A program made the position numbers and the translations under genes. A stretch of DNA of 5,162 nt from an uncultured Alphaproteobacteria bacterium (lineage in GTDB: Bacteria; Pseudomonadota; Alphaproteobacteria; Bin95): positions 1 through 5,162 of the forward strand of contig CAJXVF010000237.1 in assembly GCA_913060845.1 (NCBI GenBank). Reading direction: 5' to 3'. Below the pieces are notes generated by a model. It saw nothing but the letters and a program-made list of their open reading frames with translations. It did no database searches and was not told where the DNA came from. The number at the start of each line of letters is the position of its first letter. The first letter of the stretch is position 1. Of this stretch, positions 1 to 5,162 are shown in pieces.

Positions 1-365
1 AAGAGACAGAGCCAAAGAATATTATCGCAGGTGCGTTCTCAACCCACGCGGACATCAAGCAAGTTATTGTCGTTGATGAAGACGTCGATGTGCATGACAC
101 CGTATCTGTCGAATGGGCGGTCGCGACACGCTTCCAGGCGGGCAAGGACCTTGTAATTATACAAGGTGCGCTTGGTTCCAGGCTCGATCCATCTACGGAT
201 GACGGTATTTCTGACAAAATGGGCATGGATGCCACTATGCCCGTGAAGCGGGAGGGGCTCGATTACGTTGTCGTGCATGTTCCGGGCGAAGATGATCCCA
301 AAATGGATGGCCGGATCGCTGGCGCTGCTAACGCCGATGACGCCATGCTGCAGGAGGAAAATTGA
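1..365 (+). CDS. UbiD-family prFMN-dependent decarboxylase, C-terminal part (5' end outside window)
   Basis: The frame is open from base 3 and gives the last 120 residues of a protein that begins before the window; the stop is TGA at 363-365. UbiD-family enzymes reversibly (de)carboxylate unsaturated or aromatic acids using prenylated FMN made by a UbiX partner, and act in the cytoplasm. Seen in the sequence: the strand motif VIVVDEDVDVHD (about 64-98), then VEWAVATRFQ, a segment resembling the family's 'LDPS' region, and KMGMDAT (about 217-237), which matches the KMG-(L/M)-DAT signature near the C-terminus of UbiD proteins. UbiD proteins are usually about 450-500 residues, so roughly three quarters is missing, including most of the prFMN and active-site region. 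Substrate (ubiquinone pathway or an aromatic/acrylic acid) therefore cannot be decided, and no gene symbol is given. A GTG inside the frame at 90 is not a credible start because similarity to the family continues upstream of it. PPK2 starts 4 nt downstream, with its ribosome binding site inside this gene. Confidence 0.88.
   Translation, partial: ETEPKNIIAGAFSTHADIKQVIVVDEDVDVHDTVSVEWAVATRFQAGKDLVIIQGALGSRLDPSTDDGISDKMGMDATMPVKREGLDYVVVHVPGEDDPKMDGRIAGAANADDAMLQEEN
352..357 (+). promoter_or_regulatory. Ribosome binding site for the PPK2 gene
   Basis: A full AGGAGG lies inside the last codons of the UbiD-like gene, 12 nt before the ATG at 370. The spacing is longer than the usual 5-9 nt, but no better ATG/GTG/TTG in the PPK2 frame lies closer. 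It supports the start at 370 and translation coupled to the upstream gene. Confidence 0.6.
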
Positions 366-369
366 GCCA

Positions 370-1158
370 ATGACTAAGACAGTCCCGCCGATTCCAAGAA
401 TGAAGCGTAAGGCCTACGCGAAAGAGCTACTGGCGCTTCAGCATGAGCTGGTCAAACTGCAGGCCCATATGATCGGGGAAGGCCAGAAGATCGCTGTGAT
501 CTTCGAAGGCCGGGACGCGGCGGGTAAAGACGGCACGATCAAACGCATCATGTAGTACATGAGCCCCCGCGCTGTCCGCACCGTGGCGCTACCCAAGCCA
601 TCGGATCGCGATCGCGCATCCTGGTACTTCCAGCGCTATGTGCCGCACCTGCCTGCGAACGGCGAAATGATGATCTTCAACCGGTCTTGGTACAACCGGG
701 CAGGCGTGGAACCAGTCATGGGGTTTTGCACGCCAGCGGAACACGCAGCTTTCCTTGATTCAGCGCCTGAGTTTAAGGACATGTTGCGCCAAGGCGGCAT
801 CACGCTCATCAAATATTGGCTGGATATTTCGCTGGAAGAACAGACAGAACGCATGGAGGCACGGCGGCTAGACCCGCTGAAAAGCTGGAAAATTTCAAGC
901 ATCGACAAGCACGCGCTCGCCAAGTTTGATGATTATACCGAAGCGCGCAATCTGATGCTCCGGCGCACTAGCACATCCTTTGCGCCTTGGACGATTGCAC
1001 GCACGAACCGAAAGCGGCCAGCGCGGATAGCGATCATCAAGGATATCCTCGCCAGGTTCGACTATCCCGGCAAGGATGTGGACCTCGTGGACCATGATGG
1101 CGGGATAGTGTTCGAATTCGATCCGGTTTTACTGGACAAAGGCTGGCTGGAAGGGTAA
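370..1158 (+). pseudogene. ppk2: Class I polyphosphate kinase 2 (PPK2) interrupted by an in-frame amber codon
   Basis: PPK2 transfers phosphate between inorganic polyphosphate and nucleotides. The start at ATG 370 follows AGGAGG at 352-357. The first 61 codons hold a basic N-terminal helix and the Walker A loop GRDAAGKDGT (residues 47-56). TAG at 553-555 (codon 62) then interrupts the frame, and the same frame continues without a further stop to TAA at 1156-1158. The continuation is plainly the rest of PPK2: ALPKPSDRDR, WYFQRYVPHLPA, the Walker B region FNRSWYNRAGVE (103-114), a lid region with EARRLDPLKSWK, then DDYTEARNLM and APWTIAR. At 261 sense codons, full length fits a slightly short class I PPK2 (about 260-300). 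Odd points: the Walker B Asp is Asn104, and a motif usually near NDKKRAR reads NRKRPAR. No frameshift is seen, so the break is recent, a sequencing error, or read through. An ATG at 559, 3 nt after the stop, could restart a 199-residue piece lacking Walker A. Family assignment is firm; functional status is not. Confidence 0.85.
553..555 (+). other. In-frame TAG interrupting PPK2
   Basis: The codons run AAA CGC ATC ATG TAG TAC ATG AGC, translating as KRIM-stop-YMSP. In PPK2 relatives this spot, just after the Walker A helix, commonly carries Gln or Glu, and either CAG or GAG becomes TAG by one base change. No shift of frame occurs around it. Confidence 0.9.
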
Positions 1159-1233
1159 TTGCTGCAACAGGATTTATGTGTTTGGGGGGTGCCGCGCACA
1201 TTTACCATTCCGTAAGTCGCAGGAACGCGCCCC

Positions 1234-2004
1234 ATGGCCAGAACGCCAGAATACTTCGTTGGAAAAACCATCATCATTACCGGTGCCGCAAGCGGCATTG
1301 GCGCTGCTACGGCGCTGATCTTCGCCCGTGAAGGTGCGAACATTGTTCTAGCCGATATCAACAAAGAGAAAGCTGACGAGGTCGCAGCAGCGGTCAAGAA
1401 GCTTGGTGCCGGTGCGTTGGCCGTAGCACTTGATGTGACGGACCGCGCTGCTGTCGACAAGATGGTGAAAGCTGCAGTCGCTAAGTTCGGCGTTATCGAT
1501 TTTCTGTTTAATTCAGCCGGTGCGGCCGGTCGCCGGGCATCATTCCTGGAGATTGATCAGACGCTTTGGGAACAGACATTCGCGCTGAATTCTACCGGCG
1601 TTTTCAATTGCATGCAGGCCGTTCTGCCGCACATGTTGAGCCATGATGCTGGCGTGATCGTCAATGTTGCGTCCCAGTCCCACAAGCGTGGCGGGCCCGG
1701 TGCGTCCATTCATTATGCTGCTGCGAAAGGTGCGGTCGTGACCATGACTATGGGCGTCGCACGGGAATTTGCGGGGCAGGGCATTCGCGCGCTGTCTATC
1801 TCACCAGGTCCGATTGATACGCCGTTTCAGGCCGCCGCTGAAACACCGCCTGAGTTCATCGAGAAAGCGCGTGCAGATGTGCCCATGGGCCGGTTTGGCC
1901 GCCCGGATGAAATCGGTGAGATGGTGCTGTTTATGTGTTCCGACGCCTGCGAATTCATGACGGCGGATACGGTTTACATCAATGGCGGGGGCGGCTGGCG
2001 CTAA
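1234..2004 (+). CDS. Classical short-chain dehydrogenase/reductase (SDR), probably NAD(H)-dependent
   Basis: A complete 256-residue SDR, the usual length for the classical family; cytoplasmic Rossmann-fold oxidoreductase acting on an alcohol/ketone substrate. Visible motifs: TGAASGIG cofactor loop (16-23); Asp41 at the end of the second strand (VLADIN), which favours NAD(H) over NADP(H); DVTD (67-70) for the adenine ring; NSAG (93-96); catalytic Asn119, Ser147 (NVAS), Tyr161 and Lys165 (YAAAK); and PGPIDTP (191-197). The Ser-Tyr spacing is 14 rather than 13, an arrangement also found in relatives with a GGPG segment between them. The ATG at 1234 is preceded by AGGA at 1221-1224 with 9 nt spacing. 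It resembles 3-oxoacyl-ACP reductase/glucose dehydrogenase-like SDRs, but the substrate cannot be inferred. It follows PPK2 after 75 bp, in which I see no convincing promoter or terminator, and converges on metY with a 30 bp gap. Confidence 0.93.
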   Translation: MARTPEYFVGKTIIITGAASGIGAATALIFAREGANIVLADINKEKADEVAAAVKKLGAGALAVALDVTDRAAVDKMVKAAVAKFGVIDFLFNSAGAAGRRASFLEIDQTLWEQTFALNSTGVFNCMQAVLPHMLSHDAGVIVNVASQSHKRGGPGASIHYAAAKGAVVTMTMGVAREFAGQGIRALSISPGPIDTPFQAAAETPPEFIEKARADVPMGRFGRPDEIGEMVLFMCSDACEFMTADTVYINGGGGWR

Positions 2005-2020
2005 TCACCGCGCCGCCCCC
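1987..2020. terminator. GC-rich inverted repeat between convergent genes, possible bidirectional terminator
   Basis: A perfect 9-bp inverted repeat, GGGGGCGGC at 1987-1995 and GCCGCCCCC at 2012-2020, encloses a 16-nt loop containing the SDR stop codon. It sits where the SDR and the minus-strand metY transcripts meet. Neither side has a T-run, so it is not a textbook intrinsic terminator; a transcript-end or 3'-protecting hairpin is the more cautious reading. The left arm also encodes the SDR's C-terminal glycines, which partly explains the G-run. Confidence 0.4.
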
Positions 2021-2034
2021 TACATAGATCAGCC

Positions 2035-3327
2035 TCAGACTTTGCTAAGCGCCTGCTCAAGATCAGCCTTGATGTCGTCGATATGCTCAATGCCGATGGA
2101 CAAGCGGACGTAGCCAGCGGAAACGCCGGTCGCCTCTTGCTCATCAGCCGAGAGCTGGCTGTGGGTTGTCGTTGCCGGGTGGATGGCGAGACTACGCGCA
2201 TCGCCAATATTGGCGACGTGGTAGAACATCTCCAAGCTGTCGATGAACTTGGCACCGGCATCTTTGCCGCCCTTCAAGACCATGCCGACAAGACCGCCCT
2301 GGCCGCCGTTCAGATACTTGTCAGCACGGGCTTTGGCCACGCCTGACTGTTGGCTTGGGTGAATGACAGCTTCAACTGCGGGATGGCCAGCGAGCCAATT
2401 CGCAACCGCAGTCGCGTTTTCGCAATGACGTTCCATGCGCAGCGGCAATGTTTCCAAGCCTTGAATGAACTGGAATGCGTTGAACGGGCTCATCGCACCA
2501 CCAAGATCACGCAGGATCGTTGTGCGCGCTTTGATGATGTACGCGACAGGGCCGATGCCTTTAACGGCCTGGGTCCACACAGCGCCATGATAGCTTGGAT
2601 CAGGCTCGTTCAGGTAAGGCTGGCGCTTCGGGTGCGCTTTCCAATCAAACGCGCCGCTATCAACGATCAAACCGCCGATAGATGTGCCATGGCCGCCAAT
2701 GTATTTGGTGGTCGAGTACACAATAACAGCCGCGCCATGGTCAAACGGGCGGCAGATACCGGCAGCAGCGGTGTTGTCCATAATCAGTGGAATGCCGAGA
2801 TCTTTACCGATGGCTGCTACTTCAGCGATTGGGAAGACGTTCAGTTTTGGGTTTGGCAGGGTTTCAGCATAGTAGGCTCGGGTCTTGTCATCCGTCGCGG
2901 CACGGAAGGCTTCAGGGTCCGTTGGGTCCACAAAGCGGACTTCGATGCCCATGTCCTTCATGGTGTTCGCGAACAAGTTCCACGTGCCGCCATACAGGTC
3001 TGTGGAGGAGACGATGTTATCGCCTGCTTTGGCCAGATTCTGCACAGCATAGGCGCTCGCTGTTTGGCCAGATGAAACGGCAAGTGCTGCAGCGCCGCCT
3101 TCCATCGCCGCAACGCGCTGCTCAAGCACATCGCAGGTTGGATTCATAATACGGGAGTAGATATTGCCAAGTTCAGCCAGCGCAAACAAATTGGCTGCGT
3201 GCTCAGCATCCCGGAACTGGAAGGATGTCGTTTGATGGATTGGTACAGCGACGGACCCAGTGTTTGGGTCGGCGCGATGGCCTGCATGCAGGACAATGGT
3301 CGAAAGGTTCTTAGGCGCGTTGCTCAT
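2035..3327 (-). CDS. metY: O-acetylhomoserine sulfhydrylase (O-acetylhomoserine aminocarboxypropyltransferase), MetY type
   Basis: A PLP-dependent enzyme of the Cys/Met metabolism (gamma-family, fold type I) group that converts O-acetylhomoserine plus sulfide to homocysteine and acetate, the direct-sulfhydrylation route to methionine; cytoplasmic, usually tetrameric. The 430-residue length fits MetY and is longer than the roughly 380-400 of cystathionine synthases/lyases. Motifs: LHAGHRADPNTGSVAVPIHQ near the N-terminus; YSR (57-59), whose Tyr/Arg contact PLP phosphate across the dimer; SSGQTA (85-90); LYGGT (111-115); Asp184 (IMDNT), which pairs with the PLP ring nitrogen; Lys208 in YSTTKYIGGHGT, the Schiff-base lysine; and NEPDPSYHG, typical of MetY. 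The start at 3327 is chosen because GGGGGAAG (3333-3340) lies 5 nt upstream and MetY proteins begin with such an N-terminus; the frame stays open to an ATG at 3414, but that stretch looks like leader. O-succinylhomoserine or O-acetylserine use cannot be excluded. Confidence 0.93.
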   Translation of the reverse strand: MSNAPKNLSTIVLHAGHRADPNTGSVAVPIHQTTSFQFRDAEHAANLFALAELGNIYSRIMNPTCDVLEQRVAAMEGGAAALAVSSGQTASAYAVQNLAKAGDNIVSSTDLYGGTWNLFANTMKDMGIEVRFVDPTDPEAFRAATDDKTRAYYAETLPNPKLNVFPIAEVAAIGKDLGIPLIMDNTAAAGICRPFDHGAAVIVYSTTKYIGGHGTSIGGLIVDSGAFDWKAHPKRQPYLNEPDPSYHGAVWTQAVKGIGPVAYIIKARTTILRDLGGAMSPFNAFQFIQGLETLPLRMERHCENATAVANWLAGHPAVEAVIHPSQQSGVAKARADKYLNGGQGGLVGMVLKGGKDAGAKFIDSLEMFYHVANIGDARSLAIHPATTTHSQLSADEQEATGVSAGYVRLSIGIEHIDDIKADLEQALSKV

Positions 3328-3332
3328 CCGGT

Positions 3333-3340
3333 CTTCCCCC
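3333..3340 (-). promoter_or_regulatory. Ribosome binding site deciding the metY start
   Basis: Read on the minus strand, GGGGGAAG precedes the ATG at 3327-3325 by 5 nt. It favours this start over the ATGs further upstream in the same frame (3414 and 3402), which would add residues unlike the MetY N-terminus. Confidence 0.55.
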
Positions 3341-3344
3341 GAAG

Positions 3345-3377
3345 CGGTAGCGCGGGCATGCTTATGGGGCAGCCCGC
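3345..3377 (-). promoter_or_regulatory. Structured 5' leader of metY, candidate cis-regulatory element
   Basis: On the minus-strand transcript, GCGGGC-TGC (3377-3369) can pair with GCA-T-GCCCGC (3361-3352), giving 9 pairs with one bulged base and a 7-nt loop, CCCATAA. The loop's CCC could pair with the G-run of the ribosome binding site at 3336-3340, and AAGCGG (3379-3374) can alternatively pair with CCGCTT (3347-3342). It does not match the consensus of SAM-II, SAM/SAH or SAH riboswitches as I know them. Regulation is an inference from structure and gene function only. Confidence 0.3.
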
Positions 3378-3393
3378 TTTGTTGAAGCGCGTG

Positions 3394-3422
3394 ATAGCGC
3401 ATGGTGCGGCGCATTGAGTCAA
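3394..3422 (-). promoter_or_regulatory. Probable metY promoter
   Basis: On the minus strand TTGACT (3422-3417) matches the -35 consensus in five of six positions and is followed after 17 nt by CGCTAT (3399-3394), a weak -10. Transcription would begin near 3387, leaving a leader of about 60 nt. The -35 lies in an odd palindrome TTGA-C-TCAA (3414-3422), which might be an operator. Confidence 0.4.
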
Positions 3423-3451
3423 GTATTTAGGCGGGTTCGCTTGTGATTGTG

Positions 3452-3463
3452 GGACGAACGTCC
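3452..3463. repeat. Short perfect dyad in the divergent intergenic region
   Basis: GGACG-AA-CGTCC has 5-bp arms and a 2-nt centre, 42 nt upstream of the dehydrogenase start and about 30 bp behind the metY -35. It could be a regulator site serving either gene, or a small hairpin in the plus-strand leader, where weaker flanking pairs extend it. One occurrence of this size may be chance. No convincing plus-strand promoter was found beside it. Confidence 0.3.
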
Positions 3464-3504
3464 TGCATTTCGCACGATATCTGGACGAAGGATGGAATCT
3501 GACG

Positions 3505-4578
3505 ATGGCGTTGAACATTTTGCTTTTGCCCGGTGATGGCATTGGCCCAGAGATTACAGATACAGCAGAAGCGGCCCTGGCCGCGTTGGATAAACGCTTC
3601 GGCCTTGGCGTGAACATTATCCGCCGGGACATCGGCTTTGCGGCCCTGAAGACAACAGGCGCTACATGGAATGCCGCGACGGAGGATGCCTGCCGCGCAG
3701 CCGATGGCGTCATCATGGGGCCCACGGATACGGCGGCCTATCCACCGCCGGAGGAGGGCGGCATCGGCCCATCAGCTCATGCCCGCAAGAACTTGGACCT
3801 ATTCGCGAATATCCGCCCGAGCCGCTCTGCCCCAGGCGCGCCAGCGCTCAAGCATGGCGTCGATCTCGTGATTGTGCGGGAGAATACTGAAGGCTTTTAC
3901 GCAGATCGAAACATGGCGTTGGGCAATGCCGAATTCATGCCGGATACCGGAACTGCGCTCGCCATCCGCAAGATCACCGCGAGTGCAAGTGAGCGGATCG
4001 CCCGCGTCGCGTATGAAATGGCGATGCAACGGCGAAAGAAGGTCACCGTCATCCATAAATCCAATGTGCTGAAGCTGACTTGCGGCCTGTTTTTGGATAC
4101 CGCCGAAAAGCTTGGCGCTGAATACCCAGCTGTTGAGGTCGATGAATGCCATGTGGATGCGATGGCATCTGATCTTGTTCGCAAACCTGAGACTTTTGAT
4201 GTCGTGCTTTGCTCCAATATGTACGGCGATATCCTATCGAACCTCGCGGCTGAAGTGACGGGTGGCCTGGGCCTTGCAGGGTCGCTCAATCGTGGAGACG
4301 ACGTAAGCTTGGCGCAGGCAGCGCACGGTTCCGCACCTGATATCGCGGGGCAGGGCGTTGCGAACCCCGGTTCCATCCTGCGGTCCACGGCGATGCTGCT
4401 GCAGGATCTTTCCAAACGCCGATCGGACAATGCGCTTGCTGGCGCTGCGGCGGCATTGGATGCTGAAATCGATGCAATGCTTGGTGATGCCGGATCACGC
4501 ACGTCGGATTTAGGCGGCGGGCTCACGACATCTGCGTTCGGCGGCATGCTCGCCAAGCGTTTGAGTGAGGGGGAATAG
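3505..4578 (+). CDS. Isocitrate/isopropylmalate-family decarboxylating dehydrogenase, NAD-type, substrate unknown
   Basis: A complete 357-residue member of the beta-decarboxylating dehydrogenase family (isopropylmalate, homoisocitrate, tartrate and isocitrate dehydrogenases), which oxidise and decarboxylate a 2-hydroxyacid with NAD(P)+ and a divalent metal. Motifs: GDGIGPE (10-16); Arg94 and Arg104 in the ARKNLDLFANIRP block, and Arg125 in RENTEG, which hold the malate moiety; Tyr132; Lys185 in HKSN; Asp218 and Asp242 of the metal site; HGSAPDI (274-280), whose Asp279-Ile280 is the NAD+-preferring signature; and RTSDLGG (332-338) near the C-terminus. The third aspartate, normally in DILSD, is Asn246 (DILSN). 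The residue aligned with the isocitrate-phosphorylated Ser of E. coli Icd appears to be Gly88, arguing against a classical isocitrate dehydrogenase. No leuC/leuD neighbours suggest leucine synthesis. AAGGA (3488-3492), 12 nt upstream, is a rather distant Shine-Dalgarno. First gene of a likely operon with the cupin and Nudix genes. Confidence 0.88.
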   Translation: MALNILLLPGDGIGPEITDTAEAALAALDKRFGLGVNIIRRDIGFAALKTTGATWNAATEDACRAADGVIMGPTDTAAYPPPEEGGIGPSAHARKNLDLFANIRPSRSAPGAPALKHGVDLVIVRENTEGFYADRNMALGNAEFMPDTGTALAIRKITASASERIARVAYEMAMQRRKKVTVIHKSNVLKLTCGLFLDTAEKLGAEYPAVEVDECHVDAMASDLVRKPETFDVVLCSNMYGDILSNLAAEVTGGLGLAGSLNRGDDVSLAQAAHGSAPDIAGQGVANPGSILRSTAMLLQDLSKRRSDNALAGAAAALDAEIDAMLGDAGSRTSDLGGGLTTSAFGGMLAKRLSEGE

Positions 4579-4584
4579 CCTGTC

Positions 4585-4920
4585 ATGGCGGAACAATCTT
4601 ACGCTATCCGTAAGCGCGAAACCGTAGCGGAGGTTCCTGGCCTGCGTGTGCGGAAGCTGACGTTAGAAAACGGCCAAGCCGTGCCATGGCATACACACAC
4701 GACGATCACCGACACATTCTTTTGTATGGATGGTCCAATGGTGGTTGAGACAGATAATCCCCGCGCGCGACATGTCCTGTTGGCGGGGGAGACCATCGCT
4801 GCAGAACCTGGGCAACCGCACTATGTTCATGGGGTGGCCATGGGGCCTTGCAAGTTCATGATCATTCAAGGTGTCGGAAAATATGATTACGTTGCGGCGG
4901 AAACGCCTGTAGAGGAATAA
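4585..4920 (+). CDS. Small single-domain cupin protein
   Basis: A complete 111-residue protein with one cupin beta-barrel, a fold that usually binds a metal and serves as a small dioxygenase, isomerase or ligand-binding protein. Motif 1 is visible as G30-x5-H36-x-H38-x4-D43-x6-G50, with Asp in place of the usual Glu; motif 2 as G68-x5-E-P-G76-x2-H79, with the usual Pro replaced by Glu74 and the final Asn absent. The four expected metal ligands would therefore be His36, His38, Asp43 and His79. There is no signal peptide or membrane segment. The ATG at 4585 follows the dehydrogenase stop by 6 nt, with AGGGGGAA (4568-4575) inside that gene at 9 nt spacing, so the two are almost certainly co-translated. 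The function is unknown; linkage suggests work on the same small acid as the dehydrogenase, but that is guesswork. Confidence 0.87.
   Translation: MAEQSYAIRKRETVAEVPGLRVRKLTLENGQAVPWHTHTTITDTFFCMDGPMVVETDNPRARHVLLAGETIAAEPGQPHYVHGVAMGPCKFMIIQGVGKYDYVAAETPVEE
4911..4917 (+). promoter_or_regulatory. Ribosome binding site that fixes the TTG start of the Nudix gene
   Basis: AGAGGAA in the last codons of the cupin gene stands 7 nt before TTG 4925. The next in-frame ATG (5021) falls inside the conserved N-terminal strand region, so TTG is the only start that keeps the domain whole. Confidence 0.65.
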
Positions 4921-4924
4921 CAGC

Positions 4925-5162
4925 TTGTCCAACAAACTCGACCCGTCCCAGCGCCGCCCCGAAGGCGCGCCATTGCCAAAACCCATTGACGCCGCGACGA
5001 TTCTAATCGTTCGCCGTGACATGAAAAAGCCGTCTGTGTTGATGGGCCACCGCAGCGCCGCACACAAGTTCATGCCGAATACGTTCGTGTTCCCGGGCGG
5101 ACGCCTTGATCCAGATGATCACACGCCGCCGACTGCAGGTGATTTGGCCGAAGCGACGATGC
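4925..5162 (+). CDS. Nudix hydrolase, N-terminal part (3' end outside window)
   Basis: The frame opens at TTG 4925, 4 nt after the cupin stop, and runs through the window edge for 79 codons. The sequence IDAATILIVRRD, then VLMGHRSAAHKFMPNTFVFPGGRLDPDD, is the hallmark opening of a Nudix domain of the NUDT19/CoA-diphosphatase-like type: first beta strand, an MGxR segment, a linker ending FMP, and the FVFPGGRLD strand before the Nudix helix. The Nudix box itself (GX5EX7REUXEEXGU) should lie just beyond the window, so catalytic competence cannot be judged. Such enzymes hydrolyse nucleoside diphosphates linked to another moiety, often CoA or nucleotide derivatives; the substrate here is unknown. 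It is the third member of the dehydrogenase-cupin-Nudix run, with a strong Shine-Dalgarno in the cupin gene. The start codon is rarer than ATG and may lower expression. Confidence 0.82.
   Translation, partial: MSNKLDPSQRRPEGAPLPKPIDAATILIVRRDMKKPSVLMGHRSAAHKFMPNTFVFPGGRLDPDDHTPPTAGDLAEATM

Noticed and set aside
268..369. An upstream start for PPK2 within the UbiD-like gene
   Set aside because: The extra residues do not resemble PPK2 and overlap strongly conserved UbiD coding sequence; ATG 370 has AGGAGG upstream.
1189..1199. Small inverted repeat GTGC-CGC-GCAC in the PPK2-SDR gap
   Set aside because: Only 4-bp arms, no T-run and no supporting promoter elements; expected by chance at this GC content.
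1062..1460. A 132-codon minus-strand open frame spanning the PPK2-SDR junction
   Set aside because: Composition looks like an antisense shadow, and it crosses two conserved plus-strand genes with no family resemblance of its own.
2350..3075. A 241-codon plus-strand open frame opposite metY
   Set aside because: It is antisense to a well-conserved enzyme, has no recognisable domain and no ribosome binding site; it is explained by the codon bias of metY.
3328..3414. A 29-residue N-terminal extension of MetY starting at ATG 3414 on the minus strand
   Set aside because: The extension is Arg/His-rich and unlike the MetY N-terminus, falls on the predicted promoter and leader, and the ATG at 3327 has a well-placed Shine-Dalgarno.
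3328..3504. A known SAM or SAH riboswitch upstream of metY
   Set aside because: I looked for conserved cores of SAM-II, SAM/SAH and SAH aptamers on the minus strand and did not see them; only the unassigned hairpin is reported.
3897..4586. A 229-codon minus-strand open frame opposite the dehydrogenase
   Set aside because: Ser/Ala/Arg-rich low-complexity translation typical of the reverse complement of a GC-rich gene; no domain visible.
1..5162. Mobile element, defence system, CRISPR array, tRNA or rRNA
   Set aside because: No direct repeats with regular spacing, transposase or integrase motifs, tRNA-like cloverleaf or rRNA-like sequence was recognised; the window is metabolic gene content throughout.

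Overview
The window is a moderately GC-rich, densely packed bacterial chromosome segment. Short spacers, Shine-Dalgarno-led starts (one a TTG) and the character of the proteins suggest a proteobacterium, most likely an alphaproteobacterium; this is an inference from the look of the proteins, not a demonstrated placement. The content is metabolic. I see no mobile element, integrase, CRISPR array, toxin-antitoxin pair, phage gene, rRNA or tRNA, and no recognisable new multi-gene system.

Layout, left to right. (1) 1-365, plus strand: the last 120 codons of a UbiD-family prFMN-dependent decarboxylase, open at the window edge. (2) 370-1158, plus strand, starting 4 nt after the UbiD stop: a class I polyphosphate kinase 2 (PPK2) gene interrupted by one in-frame TAG at 553-555, between the Walker A loop and the rest of the kinase. 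(3) 1234-2004, plus strand: an intact classical short-chain dehydrogenase/reductase. (4) 2035-3327, minus strand, converging on the SDR: a PLP-dependent O-acetylhomoserine sulfhydrylase (MetY type) with a leader of about 60 nt that can form a strong hairpin next to its ribosome binding site. (5) 3328-3504: a 177 bp divergent intergenic region with the likely metY promoter and two small dyads. (6) 3505 to the window end, plus strand: a tight three-gene run of a decarboxylating dehydrogenase of the isocitrate/isopropylmalate family, a small cupin, and the N-terminal part of a Nudix hydrolase that starts with TTG.

How the genes may work together: UbiD and PPK2 look co-transcribed, but no functional link is evident. 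MetY makes homocysteine from O-acetylhomoserine and sulfide. The dehydrogenase-cupin-Nudix group (gaps of 6 and 4 nt) is probably one operon, but the dehydrogenase substrate cannot be read from sequence. The points most worth a second look are the amber-interrupted PPK2, the metY leader structure, and the metal-site Asp-to-Asn substitution in the dehydrogenase.
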